In this document: positions 25,388 to 34,942 of the stretch, piece by piece
Layout: the number at the start of each line of letters is the position of its first letter
Numbering within the stretch: position 1 is the stretch's first letter
The notes under the pieces: model-generated
The model's input: only the letters and a program-made list of their open reading frames with translations
Database searches by the model: none
Told to the model about the DNA's origin: nothing
NCBI RefSeq assembly: GCF_000010725.1
Contig: NC_013858.1
Location: forward strand, 372,001-436,000
DNA from: Azospirillum sp. B510
Lineage (GTDB): Bacteria; Pseudomonadota; Alphaproteobacteria; Azospirillales; Azospirillaceae
Direction: 5' to 3'
DNA: 64,000 nucleotides
Made by a program: the position numbers and the translations under genes

Positions 25388-27381
25388 ACCGCGCCCAGCA
25401 GGTTGTCGGCCATCGCCGCGATCTCCTCGATCGCCGACGCCAGCTCCTCGGCCCCGGTCGCCTGTTCGCGGGCGGCCTTGGCGGCCTCGGATCCGGCGAG
25501 ATTCGCCGCGGCGGCGGCGGCGGCCACCCGCTCCACCCCGACGCGGGTCTCGCGCAGGGCGCCGGAGGTCTCGCCGGCGGCGTCCAGGATCTCGCGGCTG
25601 CCGGCGGTGACCACCCGCAGTTCCTGCGCCCCGGCGGTCAGGGTGACGCCGAAGGCGCGGTGGCGCGCGATCTCCGTCACCGCGGTGGCCGCCCCCTCCT
25701 CGACGTCGCGGCGGACCCGCTGCATCTGGTCCTGGATGTCGCGGACGATGTCCTTCACCCGTTCGGCGCTGTCGGCGCTGTCGCCGGCCAGCTTGCGGAT
25801 GTCGCCGCTGACCACGGTGAAGCCGCGGCCGAACTCGCCCGCCCGCGCCGCCTCGATGGACCCGCTGACCGCCAGCATGCCGGTCTGGATGGCGACGGTG
25901 GCGATGGCGTCGACCACCTTGTCGATGCGCCGGCCGATCCGCTCCAGCGCGTCCAGCCTCTCACCGGCCCGGCGGGAGGAATCCACCGCCTCCATCATGC
26001 CGTCGGCCAGCCGGCCGATGGTCTCGCGGGTCTCGCCCAGCAGCCCCTCCATCGCGGTACAGCGCTCCACCGACTCGCCGGCCCGGCCGGCGGCCAGCGT
26101 CGCCGCGGCGTCGATTTCGGCGATGGCGGAGGCGAGCTGGTGGGTGGCGGCGCTCTGCGAGCGCCCCCCGGCGGAGATCTGGCCGATGGCCGTCATGATC
26201 TGGGCGGCGGCGCGGTTGATCTCCTCGATGGCGGCGGACAATTCCTCGGCGGCGGATGCCAGCTCGTCGGCGGTGGCGGCGAGGTTGACGGCGCCGCCCG
26301 CGTCCCTGGCCAGATCCTCGGCCAGTTCCGACAGCTGCCCGGCGGCGCGCTGGCTCTGGCCCAGGGCGACGGCCTGCTCGCCGGCGGTCCTCAGCGCCTC
26401 CTCGGCGGCGGCGGACTGCTCCTCGGCGCTGGCGGCGATGGTCTCGGCCCCGCGCAGGGCCTCGCGCGCCGCCTGATCGGCTTCCACGGCGGCGCGGATG
26501 GTCTCCTGCGCGCCCTGGACGATCGACGTCATGTCCGACCGCACGCCCTCCAGCTGCTGGACGACCTCGCGCCCGCGCTCCACCTCCATCTTGGCCGCCT
26601 CGGAGGCGGCGACGATGCCGGCGGCGATCGCCGCGACCGCCTCCTGGATTTCGCCGACCATCGCCTGGATGCCGTTGGCGCTGCGCTCCGACCGTTCGGC
26701 CAGCGCCTGCACCTCGTCGGCGACCACGGCGAAGCCCTTGCCCGCCTCGCCGGCCCGCGCCGCCTCGATGGCGGCGTTCAACGCCAGCAGGTTGGTCTGG
26801 TCGGCGATGGCGGCGACGCTCTGCACGATGGCGCCAATCTCCCGCGCCTGCGCCTCCAGGTCGCGCACCAGCCGCACCGACGCCTCCTGCCGTTCGGCGG
26901 CGCGGACGATGCCGTCGATGGAGGACAGGATCTGGCCGCTGACATCCTTCAGCGTCGCCTGGAGCGCCTCGACCCGCAGCACCGCCTGCTCCGCCGTGCC
27001 GCGCGACCGGGCCAACAGTTCCGACGCGCGGGCGATCATCCGCTGGGACTGCTGGGTGGCTCCCGCCGAATCCTCGGCCCCGGCGGCGATCTGTTCCATC
27101 GCCCGGCGCAGCTCCTCCGCCGCCGCGGCCGCCTGGGTGACGCCGCCCGCCAGCTCGGTGGCGGCGGCGGCGATGCCGTTGGCGGCCTGGAGACGCCGGG
27201 AATCGGCCCGCGCCCGGCGGCGCTGCGGCGTGCTCCGCCTTTCCGGCGCGCCGTCCCCGGCGGGAGCTGTCCCGCCCGCACCAGCTCCGGCGGCGGCGGA
27301 CCGGTCGGGACGCTCCTCGCCGCCGGACCCGGCGCGGGCGGTGCGCGCCGTGTCGATCCTGGTCTTCTTGATCAGTGCCAT
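25384..27381 (-). CDS. Soluble chemoreceptor with two signalling-hairpin tips
   Basis: The 665-residue methyl-accepting chemotaxis protein has no membrane segment and no recognisable sensor domain; almost all of it is Ala/Glu-rich coiled coil. The canonical receptor tip IADQTNLLALNAAIEAARAG is at about residues 186-206, followed by GKGFAVVADEVQALAERS. A second, degenerate tip, IATVAIQTGMLAVSGSIEAA...GEFGRGFTVVSGDIRKLAG, lies at about 490-525. The C terminus has AREQATGAEELASAIEEI, another receptor-like helix. The ATG at 27381 gives a basic N terminus (MALIKKTRID); the frame is open further but as a shadow of cheC. It is the only receptor in the operon and is probably its dedicated input. Repeated helical bundles suggest a fused or duplicated receptor. 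Confidence 0.9.
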   Translation of the reverse strand: MALIKKTRIDTARTARAGSGGEERPDRSAAAGAGAGGTAPAGDGAPERRSTPQRRRARADSRRLQAANGIAAAATELAGGVTQAAAAAEELRRAMEQIAAGAEDSAGATQQSQRMIARASELLARSRGTAEQAVLRVEALQATLKDVSGQILSSIDGIVRAAERQEASVRLVRDLEAQAREIGAIVQSVAAIADQTNLLALNAAIEAARAGEAGKGFAVVADEVQALAERSERSANGIQAMVGEIQEAVAAIAAGIVAASEAAKMEVERGREVVQQLEGVRSDMTSIVQGAQETIRAAVEADQAAREALRGAETIAASAEEQSAAAEEALRTAGEQAVALGQSQRAAGQLSELAEDLARDAGGAVNLAATADELASAAEELSAAIEEINRAAAQIMTAIGQISAGGRSQSAATHQLASAIAEIDAAATLAAGRAGESVERCTAMEGLLGETRETIGRLADGMMEAVDSSRRAGERLDALERIGRRIDKVVDAIATVAIQTGMLAVSGSIEAARAGEFGRGFTVVSGDIRKLAGDSADSAERVKDIVRDIQDQMQRVRRDVEEGAATAVTEIARHRAFGVTLTAGAQELRVVTAGSREILDAAGETSGALRETRVGVERVAAAAAAANLAGSEAAKAAREQATGAEELASAIEEIAAMADNLLGAV

Positions 27382-27421
27382 CTTTGTAACCCGCCTTTCC
27401 AGCCGGTTGTTCTCGTTGCCG

Positions 27422-28102
27422 TCACGCCACCAGCCGCCCGATATAGCGGCCGAGCGTCGCCCGCAGCGCCCCGGCGGAGCCGGCATCGAGCAGCAGGACC
27501 ACCCGCCCTCCGATCTCGACCCCATCGCCGCCCGGCCCATCGCCGCCCGGCAGGCTGGTGCGCAAGTCGATGTGGAACAGAACCGCGGCCCCCTCCGCCG
27601 CCGCATCCGCGCATCCGCGCAGGATGTCAGCCGCCCCGCCCCGGACCACCGCCGGCAGACCCGTCTCCACCGGCTCGCCCAGCAGATTGGCCACCAGCGC
27701 CAGCGCGCTGTTCAGCACGACGTTGCCCAACTCCGCCAGAACCTCGTCCTCCAGCGCCGGCGCGTCGTCGGCCGGCACATCGGGCGGCAGGGCGGCGCGC
27801 ACCAGGGGCAGGCCGCCGGCCTGGGGGAAGACCAGCAGGGCGCAACCGGCGAACAGCCCGCCCAGCCTTTCAAAGACGCCCACCAGCGGCGCCGTCAGCG
27901 CGCGGTCCAGCAGCACCGGCACCTCGGCCGGCGGCACCATCTCGACCGAGGGGACCGACAGGGTCACCAGCCCGCCCAGCATGCGGCCGAGCGCCGTCGA
28001 TGCCCGGCCGATGCCGATGTTGCCCAACTCGGCCAACGCGTCACGCTCCAGCTCGCTCAGCATCGGCGGCTTGTCCGTGTCGGGCACGGGAGAGGCGCTC
28101 AC
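27422..28102 (-). CDS. cheC: CheC-type phosphatase of receiver proteins
   Basis: CheC proteins remove phosphate from CheY-P. The 226-residue protein has two copies of the catalytic E-x-x-N helix: AELGNIGIGRAS at about residues 23-34 and AELGNVVLNSAL at about 122-133, so both active sites look complete. The GTG start overlaps the stop of the preceding receiver gene (GTGA). No CheD is in the operon, so regulation by CheD is not supported. It would turn off one or both receiver proteins here. Confidence 0.87.
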   Translation of the reverse strand: MSASPVPDTDKPPMLSELERDALAELGNIGIGRASTALGRMLGGLVTLSVPSVEMVPPAEVPVLLDRALTAPLVGVFERLGGLFAGCALLVFPQAGGLPLVRAALPPDVPADDAPALEDEVLAELGNVVLNSALALVANLLGEPVETGLPAVVRGGAADILRGCADAAAEGAAVLFHIDLRTSLPGGDGPGGDGVEIGGRVVLLLDAGSAGALRATLGRYIGRLVA

Positions 28103-28482
28103 CCCTGCGGCGCCGGGCTCGGCCGGCGCGGCGGCAGGGCGGTCGAGTTCAGGAAGCGGACGACCTGCGCCTCCTCCAGCGGCTTGGGCATGAAGGCGGC
28201 GCCGACCGCGCGGATGCCCGAAACCACCGCGTCCTGGGCGTTGGCGGTGATGATGGCGATGTGGATGCCGGGATGGCTGCGGCGCAGCTTGGCCGCGGTG
28301 TCGACCCCGTTGTCGCCGGGCATGTTGTAATCGATGATCGCAACATCGACCGGCGTGTCCCGCAGCGTGCTGAAGAGTTCATCGCCGTTCGCGGCCTCGA
28401 CCACCGACCAATCCGGCTTGTTGCGCAAGACCATGGCCCGCACATGCATGCGCGAGAGCTTGCTGTCGTCGACAATGATCAT
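28099..28482 (-). CDS. Single-domain response regulator, first gene of the chemotaxis operon
   Basis: The 127-residue receiver protein has the acidic pair Asp5-Asp6 (IIVDDSK), phospho-acceptor Asp51 (VAIIDYNMPG), the switch Thr in IITAN and Lys in FMPKPLEE. The ATG at 28482 is used; a TTG at 28494 (giving MSKTMIIVDD) has AAGGGCG about 7 bases upstream and is an equally good start. No DNA-binding domain follows. It shares an operon with CheC and CheA and so is a likely substrate of both. Confidence 0.9.
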   Translation of the reverse strand: MIIVDDSKLSRMHVRAMVLRNKPDWSVVEAANGDELFSTLRDTPVDVAIIDYNMPGDNGVDTAAKLRRSHPGIHIAIITANAQDAVVSGIRAVGAAFMPKPLEEAQVVRFLNSTALPPRRPSPAPQG

Positions 28483-28667
28483 AGTCTTACTCAAGATATA
28501 CGCCCTTTGGATAGAGATCGACCGGCAGAGTTCATTTATTTGCAAATATACAGGATGAAGGATCGCACGCCAGCCCCCTTGATCGCCCCGGGAATTGCAC
28601 GTTCAGGATTCTTTCCCTTTGGAATTGCCCCTGGGGGGAAATTGCCGGCGCACCGGCCGGCCAACTC

Positions 28668-31600
28668 ATGCTATCGAAGCGGCAGCCCCCTCCGACCCGG
28701 CCCCGCTCCATGCCGCCCTCCGCAGCCCCCGCCAAACTGGCCGCCCTCCTGCGCGAGGCGCTCGCCCACCACCGCGCCGGCGATCTGGACGGGGCGGAGC
28801 GCGGCTATCGCGCGATGCTGGCGGCCCAAGGCGGGAACGCCGACGCCCTGCACCTGCTGGGTGTGCTGCACCACCAGCGCGGCCTCGACGGCGAGGCCGT
28901 CCGGCTGATCGGACAGGCCGTCGCCCGGCGCCCCGGCGTGGCGGAGCAGCACGCCAACCTCGGCCTCGCCCTCCATGCGCTGGGCCGGCTGGACGAGGCG
29001 GCGGCGGAGTATCGCCGAGCGCTCGCCCTGCGCGAGACCTATCCGGAGGCGCACAACAGCCTGGGCAGCGCTTTGCAGGAACAGGGCCGGCTGGACGAGG
29101 CGGCCAGCCACTACCGCCGCGCGCTCGACCTGAATGGCGGTTATGCCGAGGCCTGGGCCAATCTCGGCACGCTGCTGCGGGCGCGGGACGAATATGCCCA
29201 GGCGGAAACGGCGCTGCGCCACGCCCTGCGCCTCGACCCCGGCCATGCCACCGCCCTGACCAATCTCGGCGTCGTGCTGAAGGAGACCGGCCGCATCGCG
29301 GAGGCCGAGGCGGCGCATCTGGAGGCGCTGCGCCTCGCCCCCGACGATGCCGAGACGCTGGTGAACCTCGCCCTGCTGCGCGAGGCCCAGGATCGCGGCG
29401 AGGAGGCGGAGGCGCTCTATGGGCGGGCGCTGGCCCATGCCCCCGGCTTCGCGCTGGCGCGCTGGAACCTCGCGCTGCGGCTGCTCGGCCGGGGCCGGCT
29501 GGCGCAGGGATGGGAGGAGTATGAAGCGCGCTTCGCCTCCCGCCGCGTGTCGGCCGGGCGCAGCCTCTCCCTGCCGCTCTGGACCCAGCCTTTATGGGAC
29601 GGGGCTGGCGCCCGGCGCCTGCTGGTCTGGCGCGAGCAGGGGCTGGGCGACGAGCTGATGTTCGGCACCACCCTGCCCGACCTCGCGGCGAGGTTGGGTC
29701 CGGACAGGCTGATCATCGAGGTCGATGCCCGTCTGGCCGGGCTGGTCGGCCGCGCCCTGCCCGGCGTGACGGTGCGGGCGGAGACCGCCGATCCCGGCGA
29801 CGCCGACGCCCATCTGCCGATGGGCTCGCTGCCCCGGCTGCTGCGCCCCGCCCTGGCGGACTTCCCCGCCCGCGCCTCCTGGCTGGCGCCCGATCCGGCG
29901 CTGGCGGCGGCATGGGCGGAGCGGCTGGCGGCGCTGGGTCCGGGCTTGCGCGTCGGCATCTGCTGGGGCAGCCAGAACATGCTGGGCGAGCGCAAGGCCT
30001 CCTACACCGCTCTCGCCGACTGGGCACCGCTGCTGACCCTGCCCGGCCTGATCCCGGTCACCCTGCAATATGACGGGCGCGAGGCGGAGATCGCCGCCGT
30101 CGAGGCGCAACTGGACCTGAAGATCCACCGCTGGCCCGGCACCGATTTGAAGAATGACCTGGAGGGGGTGGCGGCGCTGATCTCCGGCCTCGACCTGGTG
30201 GTGACGGTGGCGAGTTCGGTGGGCGAGATGGCCGGCGCGCTCGGCGTGCCGGTCTGGCGCTTCGGCCCGCCCGGCGACTGGACGGCGCTGGGGAGCGCGG
30301 CGCGCCCCTGGTTCCCGTCGATGCGGCTGTGGAGCGCACGCCCCGGCGAGACCCTGCCCGATGTGCTGACCCGCATGGCGGCGGAACTGCGCCGGCTGCT
30401 TCCCGCCTTCCCCATCGAAGAGCGGCTGGCCGAGGCGCGCGGGCTGCACGAGTCCGGCCGCTGGCCCGAGGCGGAGAAAGCCTATCAGCGCATCCTCGAC
30501 CAGGGCGGCGAGCTGCCGGCGGCCCTGGAGGGCTACGCCCTGCTTGGTCATCAGGCCGGGCGCCCCGACATCGCGGCCAGCCTGCTGACCCGCGCCATCG
30601 CGGCGGAGCCGACCGCCGACCGCCACAAGCGTCGCGCCCAGGCCCACCAGGAGATCGGCGCCCTGGCCGACGCCGAGGCCGACTGGCAGGCCGCCGCGAG
30701 GCTCGCTCCCGAGGATGTGGAGGCGCTGGGCAATCTCGGCGCCCTGCGACTGTCGCGCGGTGCGGCGGCCGAGGCGGCGGAGGTGACCGACAGGGCGCGG
30801 CGTCTCGCCCCCTTCCATGCCGGGCTCTGGGCCAATGCCGGGCTGGCGCGGCAGGCGCTGGGCGAAGCGGGGCAGCCCTTCTTCCGACGGGCGCTCGCCC
30901 TCGACCCCGCCCTGGCGGAGGCCTGGACCGCCCTGTCGGCGGAGGCTCTGCGCGACCCCGCCCAGGCCGCCGAGACGGAGCGGGCGGCCGTCCGGACGCT
31001 GCGCCTGCGCCCCGGCGACCCGGCGGCGCTCAGCAATCTCGGGCTCGCGACGCTCGCGCTCGGCCGCCCGGCCGAAGCGGTGGCGCATCTGCGCCTGGCG
31101 CTCCACGGCCGTTTGGGCGACCTCGGCACGCTCGGCAACCTCGCCCTGGCGCTGGAACGGGTGGGGGACGCCGCCGCCGCCGGGCTGGCGTGGTGGCGGG
31201 TGATCCTGTTCGCCCCCGGAGCCGGAGCCGGCTGGGCCGGGCTGGCCGACCTGCGGCAGCGGCAGGGCCGGCTCGACGCCGCGCTGAAGGGCTGGGGCCG
31301 GGCGCTGAGGCTGGAGCGCGGACGGGCGGACTGGCGCTACAACCAGGGCAACGCCCTCCACGCCGCCGGTCGGCCGGCGGAGGCCGACGCGGCCTATCGC
31401 CGGGCGGTGGAGGAGGATCCGGGCCTGACGCTCGCCGCCTTCAACCGCGGCTATGCGGCGCTGGCGCGCGGCGATCTCGCCACCGGCTGGGCCGGGCTGG
31501 AGGCGCGCTTCGCCGCCGGACAGGCCCAGCCCGACCGGCGCTTCCGCATCCCGGCCTGGGACGGCGGCGACCTGACGGGAAAGACGCTGCTGGTCTGGCG

Positions 31601-32399
31601 CGAGCAGGGGGTGGGCGACGAATTGATGTTCAGCGTCTGCTACCCCGACCTGATCGCGCGCGCCGGGCGGGCGATTCTGGAGTGCGAGCCGCGGCTGGTC
31701 GCCTTGTTCGCGCGCTCCTTCCCGCAGGCGACGGTACGCGCGGCGACCGGGGATCCGGCGGATGCCGACTGCCATGTCCCGGCGGGATCGCTGCCGCTGC
31801 GGCTGGGGTGGGGGCTGGGCGGCTTTGCGAAACAGGAGGGATGGCTGCGGGCGGATGAGGCGGCGGTGGAGCGGTGGCGGGGGTGGGTGGAAAGGGGGCG
31901 ATCGTCGGCCCCAAACTCCACCCTCTCCATCGGCCTGTGCTGGCGCAGCGGCCTGCGCGGCGCCTTGCGCGACGCCAACTTCACAGCGCTGGCCGACTGG
32001 GCGCCGATCCTCACCCTGCCCGGCGTGCGGCTGGTCAACCTGCAATATGACGAGTGCGAAGCCGAACTCGCCGACGCTGAACAGCGCTTCGGCATCATCA
32101 TCCACCGCCCGCCGCTCGACCTCAGGAACGACCTCGACGGCGCCGCCGCCCTGACCTCGGCGCTCGATCTGGTGATCTCCGCCGGAACCTCGGTGGCCGA
32201 GCTGGCCGGGGCGCTCGGCGTGCCGGTGTGGCGGATCGGACCGGCGGGGGACTGGACGGCGCTCGGCGCCGGCTGCCGGCCCTGGTACCCGTCGATGCGG
32301 CTGTTCGCGCCGCGACCGGGGGAAACGCTCGGCGACGCGCTGGACGCCGCCGGGCGTGCCCTGATGGGGCTCAGAACGCCGGAACCACCGCGTTCTTGA
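28668..32399 (+). CDS. Giant TPR / glycosyltransferase-like protein with two duplicated halves
   Basis: The 1243-residue protein alternates TPR arrays and glycosyltransferase-9-like domains. TPRs fill about residues 22-300 (for example HANLGLALHALGRLDEAAAEYRRAL), a GT-like domain starts at about 316 with LLVWREQGLGDELMFG, a second TPR array covers about 590-960, and a second GT-like domain starts at about 971 with LLVWREQGVGDELMFS. The pairs ICWGSQ/LCWRSG, ALADWAPLLTLPG/ALADWAPILTLPG and GDWTALG confirm that the halves are copies. Proteins of this build may add sugars to other proteins, but no acceptor can be named. It is divergent from the chemotaxis operon with about 185 bases between. An ATG at 28710 is an alternative start. 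The end overlaps metQ by 29 bases. Confidence 0.88.
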   Translation: MLSKRQPPPTRPRSMPPSAAPAKLAALLREALAHHRAGDLDGAERGYRAMLAAQGGNADALHLLGVLHHQRGLDGEAVRLIGQAVARRPGVAEQHANLGLALHALGRLDEAAAEYRRALALRETYPEAHNSLGSALQEQGRLDEAASHYRRALDLNGGYAEAWANLGTLLRARDEYAQAETALRHALRLDPGHATALTNLGVVLKETGRIAEAEAAHLEALRLAPDDAETLVNLALLREAQDRGEEAEALYGRALAHAPGFALARWNLALRLLGRGRLAQGWEEYEARFASRRVSAGRSLSLPLWTQPLWDGAGARRLLVWREQGLGDELMFGTTLPDLAARLGPDRLIIEVDARLAGLVGRALPGVTVRAETADPGDADAHLPMGSLPRLLRPALADFPARASWLAPDPALAAAWAERLAALGPGLRVGICWGSQNMLGERKASYTALADWAPLLTLPGLIPVTLQYDGREAEIAAVEAQLDLKIHRWPGTDLKNDLEGVAALISGLDLVVTVASSVGEMAGALGVPVWRFGPPGDWTALGSAARPWFPSMRLWSARPGETLPDVLTRMAAELRRLLPAFPIEERLAEARGLHESGRWPEAEKAYQRILDQGGELPAALEGYALLGHQAGRPDIAASLLTRAIAAEPTADRHKRRAQAHQEIGALADAEADWQAAARLAPEDVEALGNLGALRLSRGAAAEAAEVTDRARRLAPFHAGLWANAGLARQALGEAGQPFFRRALALDPALAEAWTALSAEALRDPAQAAETERAAVRTLRLRPGDPAALSNLGLATLALGRPAEAVAHLRLALHGRLGDLGTLGNLALALERVGDAAAAGLAWWRVILFAPGAGAGWAGLADLRQRQGRLDAALKGWGRALRLERGRADWRYNQGNALHAAGRPAEADAAYRRAVEEDPGLTLAAFNRGYAALARGDLATGWAGLEARFAAGQAQPDRRFRIPAWDGGDLTGKTLLVWREQGVGDELMFSVCYPDLIARAGRAILECEPRLVALFARSFPQATVRAATGDPADADCHVPAGSLPLRLGWGLGGFAKQEGWLRADEAAVERWRGWVERGRSSAPNSTLSIGLCWRSGLRGALRDANFTALADWAPILTLPGVRLVNLQYDECEAELADAEQRFGIIIHRPPLDLRNDLDGAAALTSALDLVISAGTSVAELAGALGVPVWRIGPAGDWTALGAGCRPWYPSMRLFAPRPGETLGDALDAAGRALMGLRTPEPPRS

Positions 32400-33162
32400 A
32401 CTTGGTGAGGATGAACTCCTTCACCTCGGGGCTGTTGTAGGCCTTCACCAGCTTGGCGACCCAGGGCTTGTCCTTGTCGGCCTTGCGCACGGCGATGACG
32501 TTGGCATAGGGGCTGTCCGCCGATTCCCGCGCGATGGCCTCCTTGACCGGGTCGATGCCGGCCTCCAGCGCGAAGTTGGTGTTGATGGCGGCGGCGGTCA
32601 CGTCATCCAGCGAGCGCGGCAGCTGGGCGGCGTCCAGCTCGACGATCTCCAGCTTCTTCGGGTTCTCGACGATGTCGATCGGCGAGGCCTTCAGGGTGCC
32701 GCCGTCCTTCAGCTTGATCAGGCCCTTGGCCTGGAGCAGCAGCAGGACGCGGCCGCCGTTGGTCGGGTCGTTGGGAATGGCGAACTTGGATCCCGCCGGC
32801 AGCTCCTCCAGGCTCTTGACCTTCCTGGAATAGATGCCGATCGGATAGACCACCGTCTTGCCGACGCTGACCAGATCGAAGCCGCGGTCCTTCACCTGAT
32901 TGTCGAGATAGGGCTGGTGCTGGAAGCTGTTCGCGTCGAGATCGCCGCCAGCCAGCGCCTGGTTGGGGATGACGTAGTCGGTGAACTCGATGATCTGGAT
33001 GTCCAGCCCGTCCTTGGCGGCGATCGGCTTCGCCGCCTCCAGGATCTGGGCGTGCGGGCCGGCGGTGACACCGACCTTGATCGTCTCGGCGGCAGCACCG
33101 AAGGCGAAAGCCATCGTGGCGGCGCCGGCCACCAGTGACGCCAGCGAACGGAAGCGCAGCAT
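32371..33162 (-). CDS. metQ: MetQ-type methionine-binding lipoprotein/periplasmic protein
   Basis: The 263-residue protein is of the NlpA/MetQ family that feeds the MetNI importer. It has a hydrophobic signal segment (LASLVAGAATMAFAFGAAA) ending in an A-x-A type site rather than an obvious lipobox. Family blocks are VGVTAGPHAQILE, NSFQHQPYLDNQ and AIPNDPTNGGRVLLLLQ. The ATG at 33162 has GAGGAG about 8 bases upstream. It is the last gene of the operon and the second binding protein in it; the other (34943-35734) is about half identical by eye, so the two may differ in ligand (for example D- versus L-methionine or sulphoxide). Confidence 0.92.
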   Translation of the reverse strand: MLRFRSLASLVAGAATMAFAFGAAAETIKVGVTAGPHAQILEAAKPIAAKDGLDIQIIEFTDYVIPNQALAGGDLDANSFQHQPYLDNQVKDRGFDLVSVGKTVVYPIGIYSRKVKSLEELPAGSKFAIPNDPTNGGRVLLLLQAKGLIKLKDGGTLKASPIDIVENPKKLEIVELDAAQLPRSLDDVTAAAINTNFALEAGIDPVKEAIARESADSPYANVIAVRKADKDKPWVAKLVKAYNSPEVKEFILTKFKNAVVPAF

Positions 33163-33200
33163 CTCGAACACTCCTCAGGGGTTTTGGATAGGGGTTTTGG

Positions 33201-33869
33201 TCAGGATTTCAGATTGCGCTTGTTGACGCGGCGGGCGATCAGGTCGCCCGTCGACTGGACGATCTGCACCAGCACGATCAGCACGATCACCACCGCCAGC
33301 ATCACCTCCGGCAGGAAGCGCTGATAGCCGTAGCGGATGCCGAGATCGCCCAGCCCGCCGCCGCCGACGGCGCCGACCATGGCGGAATAGCCGACCAGGC
33401 TGACGGCCGACAGGGTCAGGCCGGCGACGATGCCGGGCAGGGCTTCCGGCAACAGGACCTTGCGGATGATCTGGAACGGCGTGGCGCCCATCGCCTGCGC
33501 CGCCTCGACCAGACCGCGGTCGACCTCGCGCACCGCATTCTCCACCACACGGGCGATGAAGGGCGCGGCGGCGACGGTCAGCGGGACGATGGCGGCGTTG
33601 GTGCCGATGGAGGTGCCGGCGATCAGCCGGGTGAAGGGGATGATCGCCACCACCAGGATGATGAAGGGGGTGGAGCGGGTCATGTTGACCACCGCCCCCA
33701 TCACCTTGTTGAAGGCGAAATTCTGCAACAGCTCGCCCCGGCCTGTGACGGCCAGCATCACGCCGATGGGCAGGCCGATCAGCGTCCCGATGAGGCCCGA
33801 CACCGCCACCATGTGCAGCGTGTCGACCAGCCCCTTGATCAGCAGGTCAATGATTTGCGGGGAGAGCAT
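33201..33869 (-). CDS. metI: MetI, methionine ABC transporter permease
   Basis: The 222-residue protein has five strongly hydrophobic segments and the binding-protein-dependent permease EAA loop (VEAAQAMGATPFQIIRKVLLPEALPG). TRSTPFIILVVAIIPFTRL is typical of MetI. It overlaps the end of metN by 23 bases, so the two are co-translated. MetI dimerises in the inner membrane and takes substrate from MetQ. Confidence 0.94.
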   Translation of the reverse strand: MLSPQIIDLLIKGLVDTLHMVAVSGLIGTLIGLPIGVMLAVTGRGELLQNFAFNKVMGAVVNMTRSTPFIILVVAIIPFTRLIAGTSIGTNAAIVPLTVAAAPFIARVVENAVREVDRGLVEAAQAMGATPFQIIRKVLLPEALPGIVAGLTLSAVSLVGYSAMVGAVGGGGLGDLGIRYGYQRFLPEVMLAVVIVLIVLVQIVQSTGDLIARRVNKRNLKS

Positions 33870-34899
33870 GGCCCAACACCTCGACACCCAGATTGTTCTC
33901 TTGCACCAGCGCCATGGCGGCCTCGACCTTGGCCGGATCGCCCAACGCCTCCACCACCAGCGTGCCGAAGGGGGCGCCCTGGATCTCGTCGATCTGGCCG
34001 TGCCAGATGTTGAGGTCCAGATTCAGCCGGCGGCTGATGGCGCTGATCACCGGGGTGGTCGCCTTGTCGCCGGTGAAGGTGATGCGCAGCACCGGGTTGC
34101 TCCCCAAGCCGGGCTGGGGCGACAGCCGGACGCGCAGGCTGTCGGGGATGCCGCGGTTGATGACGGGATCGACGAAGCTGCGGGTGGTCGGGTGTCCGGG
34201 GTGGGCGAAAATGTCGAAGACCGGCCCCTGTTCGATCACCCGGCCGCCCTCCATCACCGCCACCTTGTGGCAGATCTCCTTGATGACGGCGATCTCGTGG
34301 GTGATCAGCACGATGGTCAGGCCGAGCCGCCGGTTGATGTCGGCCAGCAGATGCAGGATCTGGGTCGTCGTCTCCGGGTCGAGGGCGGAGGTCGCCTCGT
34401 CCGACAGCAGCACCTTCGGCTTGCTGGCGAGCGCGCGGGCGATGCCGACGCGCTGCTTCTGGCCGCCCGACAGCTCCGCCGGGTAGCGGTCGCGCTTGTC
34501 GGCCAGCCCGACGAGGTCGAGCAGCGGCTCCGCCGTCCGTCGGATCTCCGCCCTGGCCATGCCGGCCAGCTCCAGCGGCAGAGCCACATTGTCGAAGACG
34601 GTGCGCGAGGACAGCAGGTTGAAATGCTGGAAGATCATGCCGATGGAGTGGCGGGCCCGGCGCAGCTCCGCCGCCGACAGGGCGGTCATCTCCACCCCGT
34701 CCACCGTGACGCCGCCCGAACTCGGGCTCTCCAGAAGATTGACCGTGCGCAGCAGGGTGGATTTGCCGGCGCCCGACCGGCCGATGATCCCGAAGATCTC
34801 CCCCCGGCCGATGGAAAGGTCGATGTCGGCCAGCGCCTGGACCGGCGCCCCGCCGCCACGGGCGGCGTAGGTCTTGCGAATGTTTGTTAGCGTTATCAT
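33847..34899 (-). CDS. metN: MetN, methionine ABC transporter ATPase
   Basis: The 350-residue ATPase has Walker A GRSGAGKST (residues 40-48), signature LSGGQKQRVGIARAL (about 140), Walker B VLLSDEATSALD and a His switch in ITHEIAVI. After the ATPase core, about residues 270-350 form the NIL domain that binds methionine and closes the transporter when internal methionine is high (trans-inhibition, known for MetN). The gene lies between the two metQ genes and metI. Confidence 0.95.
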   Translation of the reverse strand: MITLTNIRKTYAARGGGAPVQALADIDLSIGRGEIFGIIGRSGAGKSTLLRTVNLLESPSSGGVTVDGVEMTALSAAELRRARHSIGMIFQHFNLLSSRTVFDNVALPLELAGMARAEIRRTAEPLLDLVGLADKRDRYPAELSGGQKQRVGIARALASKPKVLLSDEATSALDPETTTQILHLLADINRRLGLTIVLITHEIAVIKEICHKVAVMEGGRVIEQGPVFDIFAHPGHPTTRSFVDPVINRGIPDSLRVRLSPQPGLGSNPVLRITFTGDKATTPVISAISRRLNLDLNIWHGQIDEIQGAPFGTLVVEALGDPAKVEAAMALVQENNLGVEVLGHALPANH

Positions 34900-34942
34900 C
34901 TTTTAGTCGGCAAAAGGGGACGTCCAGCGTCCCCCAGCCCCC

